Positions 29,715 to 38,151 of a stretch of 41,287 bases of DNA are shown here, piece by piece. Source of the DNA: Pseudomonadota bacterium (lineage in GTDB: Bacteria > Myxococcota_A > UBA796 > SXON01); NCBI GenBank assembly GCA_030684355.1, contig JAUXTN010000160.1, forward strand, positions 1 to 41,287, written 5' to 3'. The translations under genes were made by a program, and so were the position numbers. The notes below the pieces were generated by a model that worked only from the letters and a program-made list of their open reading frames with translations, did no database searches and was not told where the DNA came from. Numbering within the stretch: the first letter of the stretch is position 1; every line of letters begins with the position of its first letter.

Positions 29715-29827
29715 GGGACACCGGGAGAGCCCCGGCCTTCCTCAAGAAGCGCGCCGCTGGTCCGCGTTGAGAATAGTTAGCAATATCAATGCTATCGGTC
29801 CGTCTCCGTGTCGCCAGTCCGACGGGC

Positions 29828-29870
29828 GTCCGACGGACGTCCGTCACCCGCTGACGGACGTCCGTCGGAC
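29828..29870. promoter_or_regulatory. Perfect 19-bp inverted repeat with duplicated 14-bp palindromes
   Basis: GTCCGACGGACGTCCGTCA, a 5-nt CCCGC loop, and the exact reverse complement. Each arm holds the self-complementary GACGGACGTCCGTC (29832-29845 and 29853-29866), so there are two identical operator-like sites 21 bp apart, two helical turns. It lies between the divergent amylase gene and the small membrane-protein gene. It is a candidate regulator-binding site for one or both. Confidence 0.5.
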
Positions 29871-29918
29871 GTGGAGCGTCAAGGGCAGCTCCCCCGCATC
29901 CCCGGGATAGGAGCGCCA

Positions 29919-30164
29919 ATGCGCTTTCTCACGCCCGCCCTCTTCGCCGCCGCCGCCGTCTACGTCGGCTGGCAGAACGCGCAGCACACCGACCGTGCGC
30001 TGGTGCTCCCGTTCCTCGACGTCGTCGCCCCCGGCACCGCCGGCAACGTGGCCGCGCAGGGCGCCCTCAGCGTCAACATCCTCTGGGGGCTCGCAGCGGT
30101 GTTCACGCTCTGGGAGCTCTTCCGGATGCGGCGCGACCGCAAGGCGGACGACGCCAGCCCCTGA
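29919..30164 (+). CDS. Small two-span membrane protein
   Basis: In this 81-aa protein, hydrophobic spans at about 4-18 and 50-66 (NILWGLAAVFTLWELF) flank a short external loop, and a basic cytoplasmic tail (RMRRDRKADDASP) ends it. ATG 29919 has AGGAG 6 nt upstream. It is transcribed away from the amylase gene and towards the convergent rdgB gene. Unknown function. Confidence 0.6.
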   Translation: MRFLTPALFAAAAVYVGWQNAQHTDRALVLPFLDVVAPGTAGNVAAQGALSVNILWGLAAVFTLWELFRMRRDRKADDASP

Positions 30165-30212
30165 ACGCGCTCGGGAGGAACGGCCCCGTCGATCGGGCGC
30201 GCTCTACGCCTG

Positions 30213-30779
30213 CTACGAGAGGCCCTGCAACAGCCCCGGAAGCTGGGCCAGCGCCGCTCCCCGGTGGCTGATGGCGTCCTTCTCCGCCGGCGCGTGCTCG
30301 GCCATGGCGCGCGTCCCCCCCGCGGGGATGAACAGCGGGTCGTACCCGAAGCCGCCGACCCCGCGCGCCGCGTACCCGACGTGGCCCTCGCAGCTCCCGG
30401 ACGCGGTCCGCTCGACGCCCGGGCCGACCAGCGCGATGACGCAGCGGAACCGGGCGCTCCGATCCGTGCGCTCGCCCAGCTCCGCCAGGAGCTTCGCGTT
30501 GTTCGCGGTGTCCGTACCCTCGGGGCTGAACCGCTTGCTGTACACGCCGGGGCGGCCGCCGAGGGCGTCCACCTCCAGGCCGGAGTCGTCCGCCAGCGCG
30601 AGCTGCCCGGTGTGCGCGTAGACGAAGCGGGCCTTCTCCAGCGCGTTCGCCAGGAAGGTGTCGCCCGTCTCGGGGGGATCGGGGAGCTCGTCGGGCATCG
30701 CCACCCAGTCGATCCCGGGGGCGATGCGCCGCATCTCCACGATCTTGTGCGCGTTCCGGCTCGCGAGGACGATCCGCAT
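30213..30779 (-). CDS. rdgB: RdgB/HAM1 family non-canonical purine NTP pyrophosphatase
   Basis: This 188-aa protein hydrolyses dITP and XTP to monophosphates, keeping deaminated purines out of DNA. The start [19 protein letters not shown] carries the substrate-binding SxNxxK motif. DDSGLEVDAL (64-73) is the metal/catalytic segment, and GVGGFGYDPLFIP and SHRGAAL are the other family signatures. Length is typical. ATG 30779 overlaps the cysS stop by one base (TGATG), so it is translated after cysS. Confidence 0.95.
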   Translation of the reverse strand: MRIVLASRNAHKIVEMRRIAPGIDWVAMPDELPDPPETGDTFLANALEKARFVYAHTGQLALADDSGLEVDALGGRPGVYSKRFSPEGTDTANNAKLLAELGERTDRSARFRCVIALVGPGVERTASGSCEGHVGYAARGVGGFGYDPLFIPAGGTRAMAEHAPAEKDAISHRGAALAQLPGLLQGLS

Positions 30780-32269
30780 CACTCGACGCGCATCCGCCAG
30801 GTCGATCCCGTCGGGTTGTCCATCACCACGATGCCCTCGGCGTCGAGCTCGGCGCGGAGGCGGTCGGCCTCGGCCCAGTCCTTGGCGACCCGGGCGGCGG
30901 CGCGCGCGGCGATGAGGGCCTCGACGGTGTCGGGCGACTTGCCCGCCGCGGCGAGGCGCTTCTGCTTCACCTCGTCGAAGAACGCCTGGGGCTCCATCGC
31001 GGCGATTCCGAGCACGTTCGCGGCGAGCGAGAAGGCGGTGACGACGGGGCCCATGACGAGCGCGCCCTTCGCGCGTGCCTTCTTGTCGTTGCCGAAGCGG
31101 TTGACCGCCCGGACGAGGTCGAAGAGGTGCGCGATGGCCTCGGCGGTGTTGAAGTCGTCGTCCATCGCGGCGTCGAAGTGCGCCGGGAAGGCCACGGCGA
31201 GCGCGTAGAGCTCCTTGCCGGGGTCCCCCACCTGCTCGATCGGCGTCGGGGCACCCTTCGCGGCTACCTCCAGCGCGGTCTCCTTCGCGCTGTAGATGCG
31301 GTCGAGCGCACCGAGCGCGCGCACCAGGCCCTCGGTCGAGTAGGGCAGGGGAGAGCGGTAGTGCGTCTCTCCGAACAGCAGCCGCAGGGCCTCGCCGGGG
31401 ACTTCGCGCAGGATCTCGCGGATCTTCACGACGTTCCCGAGCGACTTCGACATCTTCTCCTTGTCGAGCGTCAGGTGGCCGTTGTGCATCCAGTAGCGCG
31501 CGTACGGGCCGTGCCCGGTGCCGCACTCCGACTGCGCGATCTCGTTCTCGTGGTGGGGAAACACGAGGTCGATGCCGCCGCCGTGGATGTCGAACGTGTC
31601 GCCCAGGTAATGCCGGGCCATCGCCGAGCACTCGATGTGCCAGCCGGGGCGCCCCCGGCCCCACGGGCTGTCCCATCCGGGCTCGGTCGGATCGCCCGAG
31701 GCGGCCTTCCAGAGCGCGAAGTCAGCGGGGTGGCGCTTCGCGGCCTCGACGGCCACGCGCTCGCCGGCGCGCTGATCGTCGAGCTTCTTGCCGGAGAGCT
31801 GCCCGTACGCGGGGTAGCTCTCGACGGCGAAGTACACGTCCCCGTTGTCGGCCTTGTAGGCGTGGCCCTTCTCGACGAGCTTCCCGATGAGATCGAGGAT
31901 GTCGCCGATGTGCTCGCTCACCTTCGGCGTGCGCGTGGGCGCCACGAGGCCGAGGGCCGCGAGATCCTCCTCGAGCGCGTTCACGAAGAACGCGGAGAGG
32001 GCGAGGGGATCGGTGCCCCGCTCCTTGGCGCGGGCGATGATCTTGTCGTCGACGTCCGTGTGGTTGCGGACGAAGTTCACGTCGTAGCCGCGGTGGACGA
32101 GGTGACGCACGACGAAATCGAACGCCAACATCGCCCGGGCGTGGCCGATGTGGCAGAAGTCGTAGACGGTCATGCCGCAGACGTAAAGGCCGACCTTCCC
32201 GGGTTCCCGGGTTTCGAGCGGCTCGATCGTGCGGCTGAGCGTGTTGTAGAGGCGGATGGGTGCGGGCAT
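30779..32269 (-). CDS. cysS: Cysteinyl-tRNA synthetase
   Basis: This 496-aa class I synthetase charges tRNA-Cys. [10 protein letters not shown] with zinc ligand Cys31, the HIGH motif at 40-43, further zinc-site residues in HIECSAM and [10 protein letters not shown], and KMSKS in [11 protein letters not shown]. The C-terminal helical domain is complete. Start ATG 32269. It lies 40 nt after carD and overlaps rdgB by one base, suggesting a carD-cysS-rdgB transcription unit. Confidence 0.95.
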   Translation of the reverse strand: MPAPIRLYNTLSRTIEPLETREPGKVGLYVCGMTVYDFCHIGHARAMLAFDFVVRHLVHRGYDVNFVRNHTDVDDKIIARAKERGTDPLALSAFFVNALEEDLAALGLVAPTRTPKVSEHIGDILDLIGKLVEKGHAYKADNGDVYFAVESYPAYGQLSGKKLDDQRAGERVAVEAAKRHPADFALWKAASGDPTEPGWDSPWGRGRPGWHIECSAMARHYLGDTFDIHGGGIDLVFPHHENEIAQSECGTGHGPYARYWMHNGHLTLDKEKMSKSLGNVVKIREILREVPGEALRLLFGETHYRSPLPYSTEGLVRALGALDRIYSAKETALEVAAKGAPTPIEQVGDPGKELYALAVAFPAHFDAAMDDDFNTAEAIAHLFDLVRAVNRFGNDKKARAKGALVMGPVVTAFSLAANVLGIAAMEPQAFFDEVKQKRLAAAGKSPDTVEALIAARAAARVAKDWAEADRLRAELDAEGIVVMDNPTGSTWRMRVE

Positions 32270-32309
32270 GGGGCGCCGTCTATCCGCGCGGGCCGCTGCC
32301 CGCGACGCG

Positions 32310-32804
32310 CTACTCCGCCTTCAGCGCGAACAGGGCATCGATCTCTTCGCCCACGAGCTTCTCGTCGGCGTCCTTGGCGACCGCGATCTCCTGCACGAGC
32401 AGGCTGCGCGCCTGGTCGAACATCTTGCGTTCGCCGAAGGAGAGGGCCTTCTCGCTCTTGAGCAGCGCGAGGTCCCGCAGGACCTTGGCCACCTCGAGCG
32501 GATCGCCCGTCTTGATCTTGCTCATGTAGTCGCGGTAGCGACGGTTCCACGTCTGGTTGTCCGTGGGGACGTCCCGATCGCGGAGAATCTCGTAGACCTT
32601 GTCGACATGCTCGCGGGCGATGACGCCGCGCATGCCGATCGACCGGGCGTTCTGGATAGGTACCCGGATCGTCATCCCGTTATCGAGGATCTTCAGGACG
32701 TAGACCGTCACCTTCTCGCCGTCCATCTCCTGGGTCACTACGTCTCGGATGATCCCGACGCCGTGAGCGGGGTAAACAGCCTTGTCGCCGACATTGAACT
32801 CCAT
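32310..32804 (-). CDS. carD: CarD/CdnL-type RNA polymerase-binding regulator
   Basis: In this 164-aa protein the N-terminal RNA-polymerase-interacting Tudor-like domain (1-60: FNVGDKAVYPAHGVGIIRDV, ILDNGMTIRVP) is followed by a helical DNA-binding domain (about 75-160: RRYRDYMSKIKTGDPLEVAK, SFGERKMFDQARSLLVQEI). CarD-type proteins stabilise open complexes at promoters, especially of rRNA and housekeeping genes; CdnL is essential in Myxococcus. Start ATG 32804 follows GAGGA. 32805-33015 upstream is intergenic between divergent genes. Confidence 0.93.
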   Translation of the reverse strand: MEFNVGDKAVYPAHGVGIIRDVVTQEMDGEKVTVYVLKILDNGMTIRVPIQNARSIGMRGVIAREHVDKVYEILRDRDVPTDNQTWNRRYRDYMSKIKTGDPLEVAKVLRDLALLKSEKALSFGERKMFDQARSLLVQEIAVAKDADEKLVGEEIDALFALKAE

Positions 32805-33015
32805 AGATCCTCGCTGCGCTCGTACCGCTCACCGCGGTTCGCGAGTGAAGCGTGGGCTTGGATCACCGGCCGGATCCCAGGAGCCCGCACGGACGCGTTG
32901 GGCGAACGAGCGTCGCCCGCTTAACCCGTATTCGCGCTCCATCCAAGCAAAAGATCCCCCAATCGCCGTCTTGCCGCCCGCACGAGCCCCGCGACCCCCT
33001 CTCCGGCCCGCGCAG

Positions 33016-34032
33016 ATGCCCGCGCGGTGGGGGTCCTCGCGGGTGGTGTTGACGCGAATGGTCCTGCGCCCGGTGGTCGGTCGCGCATGTGCCGTGGGCG
33101 CCCTCGTGTGGATCGTGGTGGCGATGGGCGGCCTCGGGCAGGCGCTGCTCACCAGCGCGGTCGTCCCTGACCTCGACCTGCTGGCCCGCATGGCGGGCGG
33201 CGCGGCCGGCCTGGGGGCGAGCCTCGCCTTGCCGCTCGGTGCGCTCGGCGGGGTCGCCGCGGGGCTGCGTCGGCTCGCGGAGGAGCGCGCGTGGCTCGGC
33301 CTCCGGGCGCTCGGCGTGGGCGGCCTGGCCACGGCCGGGCCGGTGGCGGTGTTCCTCGCGGGGGTGGCCGGGGCGTGGCTCGTCGTCACGCACGCGGTCG
33401 AGCCGGCGTCGCGCACGGGGCTGCGGGAGGCGCGGATCGCCGCCGCGGTGCGCGTCGTGCCCGTCGAGGGCCGGGTCGTGCGGCTGGGCGGCTGGTCGGC
33501 GACGGTGGACGGCGGCGTGCTCCACTTCGCGGGCGACGAGTGGCTCGGTCGGGCCCGCGGCTGGGCGATCGAGCCGGCGTCGACCGGCGTGGTGGTGCGG
33601 CTCGAGGACGGTGAGCTCCGCAGCGCGGATGGCGGCACGCGCGCCCGGTTCGAGACGCTGGCGATGCCCGTCGCCCTCGCGGGGACGGCGGGGAAGGTGC
33701 ACGCCTCCGAGCGGACGACCCCCGACCTGCGCCGCCAGCTCGCCGTGAGCGCCGCGCTCGGCCGCGACGCGTACGAGCGCTGGATCCTGTGGAAGCGCAC
33801 CCTCCTCCCGCTCTGCCTCGTGCCGTTGGGATTGGCGGCGGTGCCCCTGGCGCTCCACGGGCGCCGGCCGCTGGTCGGGATCGTGGGCGCCCAGGTCGTG
33901 ACGTTGTGGGGCGTGGTGCGCTTGTGCGACCAGGCCATCGATGCCGTGGGGCTGCCCGGCGCCGCCGCGATCACGGTCCTGGCGGCGCTCGCGTGGGTCG
34001 GGCTCGCGTGGCGGGGGTGGGCGGATGCGTAG
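33016..34032 (+). CDS. LptF/LptG-type lipopolysaccharide export permease
   Basis: This roughly 338-aa permease has spans near the N-terminus (GRACAVGALVWIVVAMGGLG; RMAGGAAGLGASLALPLGAL; VGGLATAGPVAVFLAGVAGA), a beta-rich periplasmic domain (about 140-245), and spans at the C-terminus (LLPLCLVPLGLAAVPLAL; VGIVGAQVVTLWGVVRLC; ITVLAALAWVGLAW). This is the LptF/LptG layout; these permeases pull LPS from the inner membrane with LptB. The start is ambiguous between ATG 33016, GTG codons near 33040 and ATG 33058. It is followed after 36 nt by a second, shorter permease-like gene. Confidence 0.65.
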   Translation: MPARWGSSRVVLTRMVLRPVVGRACAVGALVWIVVAMGGLGQALLTSAVVPDLDLLARMAGGAAGLGASLALPLGALGGVAAGLRRLAEERAWLGLRALGVGGLATAGPVAVFLAGVAGAWLVVTHAVEPASRTGLREARIAAAVRVVPVEGRVVRLGGWSATVDGGVLHFAGDEWLGRARGWAIEPASTGVVVRLEDGELRSADGGTRARFETLAMPVALAGTAGKVHASERTTPDLRRQLAVSAALGRDAYERWILWKRTLLPLCLVPLGLAAVPLALHGRRPLVGIVGAQVVTLWGVVRLCDQAIDAVGLPGAAAITVLAALAWVGLAWRGWADA

Positions 34033-34068
34033 GGCCCGCTGCCGCACGGCCGATCGCCAGGGCCACCG

Positions 34069-34773
34069 ATGAGGCGCTCCCTCGTCCTCCTGGCGCGCGC
34101 GATCGGCGGGGCCGTGGTCGCGGCGCAGCTCGCGGGGGCGCTGCTCTTCACGCTGGTCATCGCGGTCGAGGCCGCGGACGAGGCGCCGGCGACCCTGCTC
34201 CAGACGATCGTCGCCCGGCTCCCGTCCCTCTGGGCGCAGGCCGCCGCCGTGCTCGTGCTCTGCGGGGTGGCGGTCGCGGTCGTGCGCTTGCGACGGACCG
34301 GCGTGCTGCTCGGCCTCGGCACGCTCGGCGTGGAGCCGCGCGTGGTGCTGATCGTGGGTGCGCTGATCGGGGGCGCCGTGGGCGTGGGGGCGAGCCGGGT
34401 CGTGGTGGAGCCGTCCGACGCGCCGGGGGCATGGGACCGCGGGGACGTTGGCTGGATCCGCGACGGCGAGGCGTGGCCCGACGTGTCGGGGGGAGCCGTG
34501 CATCGGCGGCCGCCCGAGGGGCGGGACGTCGTCACCGATGTGGTGAACGGCGGCGCCGCGGGCGCGCTGGGGGCGGCGCTGGGGCTCTATGTGGGGGCGG
34601 CCCCGACCCTGGTGGCGGCGGCCCTCCTGCTGGTGGCGGATGTCGTGGCGCGGGGCCTCGCCGAGCGGGGCGCGGTGCCTCCCCTCGGCGTCATGGGGCC
34701 CGCCCTGCTCGCGACGGCCGTGCTGCTCGCCCTCCTCGTCGCGGCACCGTTGTTCCCGCGCCGCTGGAGCTGA
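34069..34773 (+). CDS. Shortened LptF/LptG-like membrane protein
   Basis: This 234-aa protein is the partner of the preceding permease. N-terminal spans (about 8-35, 58-80, 93-110) and C-terminal spans (about 160-185, 185-200, 208-228) bracket only about 45 external residues, where LptF/LptG normally have a periplasmic beta domain of about 100 residues. Either this half-permease lost the domain, or it is an unrelated six-span protein. Start ATG 34069, 36 nt after the previous stop, so one operon. Confidence 0.5.
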   Translation: MRRSLVLLARAIGGAVVAAQLAGALLFTLVIAVEAADEAPATLLQTIVARLPSLWAQAAAVLVLCGVAVAVVRLRRTGVLLGLGTLGVEPRVVLIVGALIGGAVGVGASRVVVEPSDAPGAWDRGDVGWIRDGEAWPDVSGGAVHRRPPEGRDVVTDVVNGGAAGALGAALGLYVGAAPTLVAAALLLVADVVARGLAERGAVPPLGVMGPALLATAVLLALLVAAPLFPRRWS

Positions 34774-34777
34774 ATCC

Positions 34778-35092
34778 CTACGGCACCAGGAACGCCGCGA
34801 TGGCCGCCGCCACCAGCACGATCGGGAGCGCGCGCGCCGCCACGGGCCCCGCGACCGGAAAGCGCCACCCGCCGATGGCCGCGAGCCCGCCCCACCACAA
34901 CGCCGTCGCGATGCGCCAGTAGTAGGCGGTGTGGACGCTCGGGCCGAGCGTGCGCGGATCGGGCTCCCCGATGGAGGCCCAGAGCCGCTGGAGCGCGTAG
35001 CCGAGGATCGCGACCACCACGAAGCAGGTGATCGCGGCGACGCGGGGCTCGAAGGCCCACGGTGCGCGCTCGCCGTCGGGAACGGGGGTCAC
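34778..35092 (-). CDS. Small membrane protein, last gene of the radical SAM operon
   Basis: In this 104-aa protein, two to three spans (AAITCFVVVAILGYALQRLW; IATALWWGGLAAIGGWRF; ARALPIVLVAAAIAAFLVP) and a short external loop are visible. GTG 35092 overlaps the radical SAM stop as GTGA. Convergent with the LptF/G-like pair, 4 nt apart. Function unknown. Confidence 0.6.
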   Translation of the reverse strand: MTPVPDGERAPWAFEPRVAAITCFVVVAILGYALQRLWASIGEPDPRTLGPSVHTAYYWRIATALWWGGLAAIGGWRFPVAGPVAARALPIVLVAAAIAAFLVP

Positions 35093-36288
35093 GCCGACGC
35101 CCCGGCCCCGTCGCCCGGCGCGCCCGCGGAGAGGCTCGCCGCGACCATCGGGCACTCGGGGTCGGGCGCGAAGAGGTCACCGGTGAGGTGCGCCGCGACC
35201 GCGTGGCAGCCGCCCCGACACAGCTCGCGGTAGGTGCAGTCACCGCAGGGCCCCGTCGTGACGCCCTCGCGCCAGCGCGGCGTCACCGGACCCGCGACGA
35301 AGCTGCACGGGTGCTCGTTCCCGGAGGGGTCCACGCTGACGAGGGCGTCGCCGCCGTGGCACCCGAGGAACGCGAACGCGCGCATCCGCTCGGGGTCGAC
35401 GCCGTGGGCGGCCAGGAAGGGGACCAGCGAGCAGTCGACCCGGAACGTGACGCCCGGGTGCGCCTCGACGAGGGCGCGGGCGCGCGGCCAGAGGGCCCAG
35501 CCCTGCTCGGGGGTGAGGCGCCGGTCGAGGTAGCCGGCGACCGCGCGCCCGGCCGGCTTCAGCCGCAGGAGCTGGATGTCCCGGGCGCCCGCGTCGACCG
35601 CGGCGAGGACGGTCTCCTCCAGGCTCTCGAACGTGACCCGGTCCAGCACCACGTTCACGCCGACCCGCGCGCCCGCCCCCGCCAGCACGCGGATCGCCCG
35701 GAGCGCGCCCTCCGCGCCGTCGTAGCCGCGCGCCGCCGCGAAGGTCTCCCCGACGCCGTCGAGCGACACGTTCACCTGGGCGAACCCCGCGAGATCGGCG
35801 GCGCGACGCTCGGTGAGGCCCACCCCGGCGGTGGTGAGGCCGATGGTGAGCCCGTGGCGCGCCGCGGCCGCCGCGATCGCGGGCAGGTCGGGGTGCCGGA
35901 GGGCCTCGCCGCCGCCGATGGCGACGCGGAACACGCCGCGCGCGGCGAGCCCGGCGAAGCGGGCGTCCAGGGCTTCGACCGGCACGTGGGCGCCGTCCAC
36001 GGTGGGGTCGATGTGGCAGGAAGGGCAGGGGAGCCCGCAGGCCTTCGTGACCTGCACGTGGGCCTCGATCGGGCCGTCCACGCGGTCGCCGGTGGTCACG
36101 AGCGCGGGCGGGTCCTCCACCGCGCGGGTCTCGCCGCCGCCGGGCTCGCCGCGCCGCCGCCGCGCCGGCCAGGCCTCCGCCGCGACCCACAGCGCGGCCA
36201 CCGCCATCTGGGTCCACACCAGCGCGTTGAGCACGTTCCCGAGCGAGGAGCAGTTGGGCGCGTGCCCCAGGCGGATGCGACGGATCAT
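35089..36288 (-). CDS. Radical SAM/SPASM enzyme with N-terminal APNCSS segment and membrane span
   Basis: This 399-aa protein has a radical SAM core from about 74, with the cluster motif C84-x3-C88-x2-C91 (KACGLPCPSC) and the SAM-binding GGGEALRHPDL. The SPASM region (about 310-385) has many Cys (FLGCHGGDA, EHPCSF, CGDCTYRELCRGGC, DPECPM) for auxiliary clusters, as in peptide-modifying maturases. Unusually, residues 1-40 form MIRRIRLGHAPNCSSLGNVL plus a hydrophobic span (VWTQMAVAALWVAAEAW). This could anchor the enzyme or resemble a fused peptide substrate. Start ATG 36288 has GGAG at good spacing. It is the third of four co-oriented genes. Confidence 0.85.
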   Translation of the reverse strand: MIRRIRLGHAPNCSSLGNVLNALVWTQMAVAALWVAAEAWPARRRRGEPGGGETRAVEDPPALVTTGDRVDGPIEAHVQVTKACGLPCPSCHIDPTVDGAHVPVEALDARFAGLAARGVFRVAIGGGEALRHPDLPAIAAAAARHGLTIGLTTAGVGLTERRAADLAGFAQVNVSLDGVGETFAAARGYDGAEGALRAIRVLAGAGARVGVNVVLDRVTFESLEETVLAAVDAGARDIQLLRLKPAGRAVAGYLDRRLTPEQGWALWPRARALVEAHPGVTFRVDCSLVPFLAAHGVDPERMRAFAFLGCHGGDALVSVDPSGNEHPCSFVAGPVTPRWREGVTTGPCGDCTYRELCRGGCHAVAAHLTGDLFAPDPECPMVAASLSAGAPGDGAGASA

Positions 36289-36297
36289 GCCCGCTCC

Positions 36298-37068
36298 TCA
36301 ATAGCCCAGGGAAGGGTACCAGCCGTTCGCCCACGCCACGGCCGCGTAGGCGCCGAGCGTGCCGACGACCGCGATCCACCGCGGCGCGCGCCCCGCTACC
36401 AACACACACGCCGTGACGATGGCCCCTGACGCGGCGAAGCCCGTCGCCAGGCCCTCCTCGTAGAGCGCCGCGAACCCCGTGGGGAACGCGCCCAACGCGA
36501 GCGCCGCGAGCCCGGCCGACCGCCACCGCAACGGGCCGGGGCCCCGCGCGGCGAACACCGCGTAGACCGCGCCCAGCGCCCCGCCGATGCCCGCCATCAC
36601 GCGCCGGTTGCCCTCGCGACGGTCGAAGTCGACCCGCGAGGCGACGAAGGCCCGCTGGGTGTCCGTCGCCTGCGGGTCCGCGTCCAGCTCGGCCCCGATC
36701 CGCGCGACGGCGGCGGTCTCTCCGCGCCGCCCCCGCTCGTTCGCCAGCCAGACGCGCATCGCGGGTGCCGCGGGGGTCGTGGGGTGCGCGGCGAGCGCCG
36801 CCTCGATCCGGGTCATGGCGAGGTCGGAGCCGAGGGTCCGGTAGTCCCGCCGGACGCCCTCCAGGATGTCCCAACCCGCGAACGCGTCCGCCGCGTGGGG
36901 CCCGAGCGTCGCGGCGCGCGCGGCGCAATAGCGGGCGTCGCGGCCGGTGGGGTCGGCCTCGGCGCACGCGGTCCACGCCGCGAGCGCGCGGGGCCAGTCC
37001 CGGGCGTCGTCGGCGGCGGTCCCGTCGGAGCGAGGCGACGCGAGCGCCACCGCGACCAGCGCGATCAC
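36298..37068 (-). CDS. Exported helical-repeat protein with C-terminal membrane spans
   Basis: In this 256-aa protein a signal-like start (MIALVAVALASPRSDG) leads to TPR-like helices (about 20-150: DWPRALAAWTACAEADPTGR, SDLAMTRIEAALAAHPTTPA). About four spans follow (150-245, such as GIGGALGAVYAVFAARG and IVTACVLVAGRAPRWIAVV). GTG 37068 overlaps the upstream stop as GTGA and was chosen for that reason. It stops 9 nt before the radical SAM start. No family recognised. Confidence 0.6.
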   Translation of the reverse strand: MIALVAVALASPRSDGTAADDARDWPRALAAWTACAEADPTGRDARYCAARAATLGPHAADAFAGWDILEGVRRDYRTLGSDLAMTRIEAALAAHPTTPAAPAMRVWLANERGRRGETAAVARIGAELDADPQATDTQRAFVASRVDFDRREGNRRVMAGIGGALGAVYAVFAARGPGPLRWRSAGLAALALGAFPTGFAALYEEGLATGFAASGAIVTACVLVAGRAPRWIAVVGTLGAYAAVAWANGWYPSLGY

Positions 37069-37553
37069 GAGCCGAACACCCCCGCGAGGTTCGCCAGCGT
37101 GCGGTCGTAGCATTCCTGCCACTCCGGACGCACCACGTTCTGGAAGTAGCCGCGGAACGGGGCCGGCGGCGCGTTCAGGGGGGTCTTGATGCGCACCTTC
37201 GTGCCCTCGCCCTCGGGCGTGAGCGTCCACCGGGTGATGAAGCCGCGCGGACCGAGGTGGTCGAGGTCGATGAGCGAGGGGGCCTCGGCGCGCACGAGCG
37301 TCATCGGGAGCTTGCGGTGCATCGCCGCGATGTCGTACCGGACGATGGCGTTCGCACCCTCGCCGAAGGTCCGCTCGCCGGGCTCCCAGAGCCCGATGCA
37401 GTCGGTCGGAAAGAGCGCGCGGAGGTGCGCGAGATCGAGCAGGTGGGAGAACACGGTCTCGGGGGCCGCGTTCACGACCCGTTCGGACGCGATGTCGGTC
37501 TCGGCGCCGTCCCACTTGCCGGCCAGCGCCATCGGAATGAGGAAGAGGAGCAT
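37065..37553 (-). CDS. Exported START/SRPBCC-like protein
   Basis: This 162-aa protein begins MLLFLIPMALAGKWDGAETD, a signal peptide. The mature part follows the SRPBCC helix-grip pattern: SERVVNAAPETVFSHLLDLA, then strands ANAIVRYDIAAMH, MTLVRAEAPSLIDLD, FITRWTLTPEGEGTKVRI and a long C-terminal helix. These proteins bind hydrophobic ligands. GTG 37610 would give 19 more residues without a signal; I prefer ATG 37553. First gene of the four-gene leftward operon with the radical SAM enzyme. Confidence 0.65.
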   Translation of the reverse strand: MLLFLIPMALAGKWDGAETDIASERVVNAAPETVFSHLLDLAHLRALFPTDCIGLWEPGERTFGEGANAIVRYDIAAMHRKLPMTLVRAEAPSLIDLDHLGPRGFITRWTLTPEGEGTKVRIKTPLNAPPAPFRGYFQNVVRPEWQECYDRTLANLAGVFGS

Positions 37554-37662
37554 CGCCGCGAGATCTAACCGGTCGGTCCTCGGGGCGACGGCCACGGCGC
37601 GCCATCCCACCTGCCCCCCGGCAAAGCCGCCCCATTGCAGGCGGCCGGGCTAAGATGCGCGG

Positions 37663-38151
37663 ATGCTCAGGCGACTCGTCAACCTTCCCTTCGCGGTCGC
37701 CACGCGCGCCGCCCGTGCCTTCCAGGAGCGCGAGGACGCAAAGGCCCGCGAAAAGTACGGTGCCACGCAGGATCCCGGCGCGCTGGCCAACACGCGGGAG
37801 CCCCCGAAGGGCCCGACGGTCCACTCGACGCTCGACCCCGCCGCCGTCCGGATGGACGCCGCGGCCGTCCGCGGCGCGCAAGGGGAAGGCCGGAACGTCG
37901 TCATCGTCGACATACGCGAGCGCCAGGTAGGCGAGGGCATTCCCGGCGCCTTGCACATGCCGCTCTCCGAGGTCTCCACCCGCGTGTCCGAGCTCTCCGA
38001 CGATCAGCTCGTCGCGGCCTGGGCCGACGATGACCACGCCGCCACCCAGGCCGTGTTGTTCTTCCGTGAGCGCGGCATCGAGGACGCCTGGGTGATGCCG
38101 GGTGGCCTCCCGCGCTGGAAGGCCGCTGGCGGCCCGGTGGAGGTCGCGTAG
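37663..38151 (+). CDS. Rhodanese-like domain protein without catalytic Cys
   Basis: In this 162-aa protein a basic N-terminal helix (MLRRLVNLPFAVATRAARAF) precedes a rhodanese fold (about 75-160: VVIVDIRERQVGEGIPGALH, MPLSEVSTRVSELSD, VLFFRERGIEDAWVMPGGLP). The catalytic CxxGxR loop is replaced by AWADDDHAATQ, so sulfur transfer is not expected. Its stop directly abuts the start of the acetyltransferase gene. Confidence 0.75.
   Translation: MLRRLVNLPFAVATRAARAFQEREDAKAREKYGATQDPGALANTREPPKGPTVHSTLDPAAVRMDAAAVRGAQGEGRNVVIVDIRERQVGEGIPGALHMPLSEVSTRVSELSDDQLVAAWADDDHAATQAVLFFRERGIEDAWVMPGGLPRWKAAGGPVEVA

Noticed and set aside
28218..29780. 520-aa plus-strand frame opposite the amylase-like gene
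   Set aside because: Antisense shadow: Glu/Arg/Gly/Val-rich without domains, while the minus strand has all GH13 motifs.
32829..34535. 568-aa and 546-aa minus-strand frames opposite the LptF/G-like genes
   Set aside because: Composition is dominated by Arg, Pro, Thr and His with no hydrophobic pattern, typical of antisense to membrane-protein genes in GC-rich DNA.
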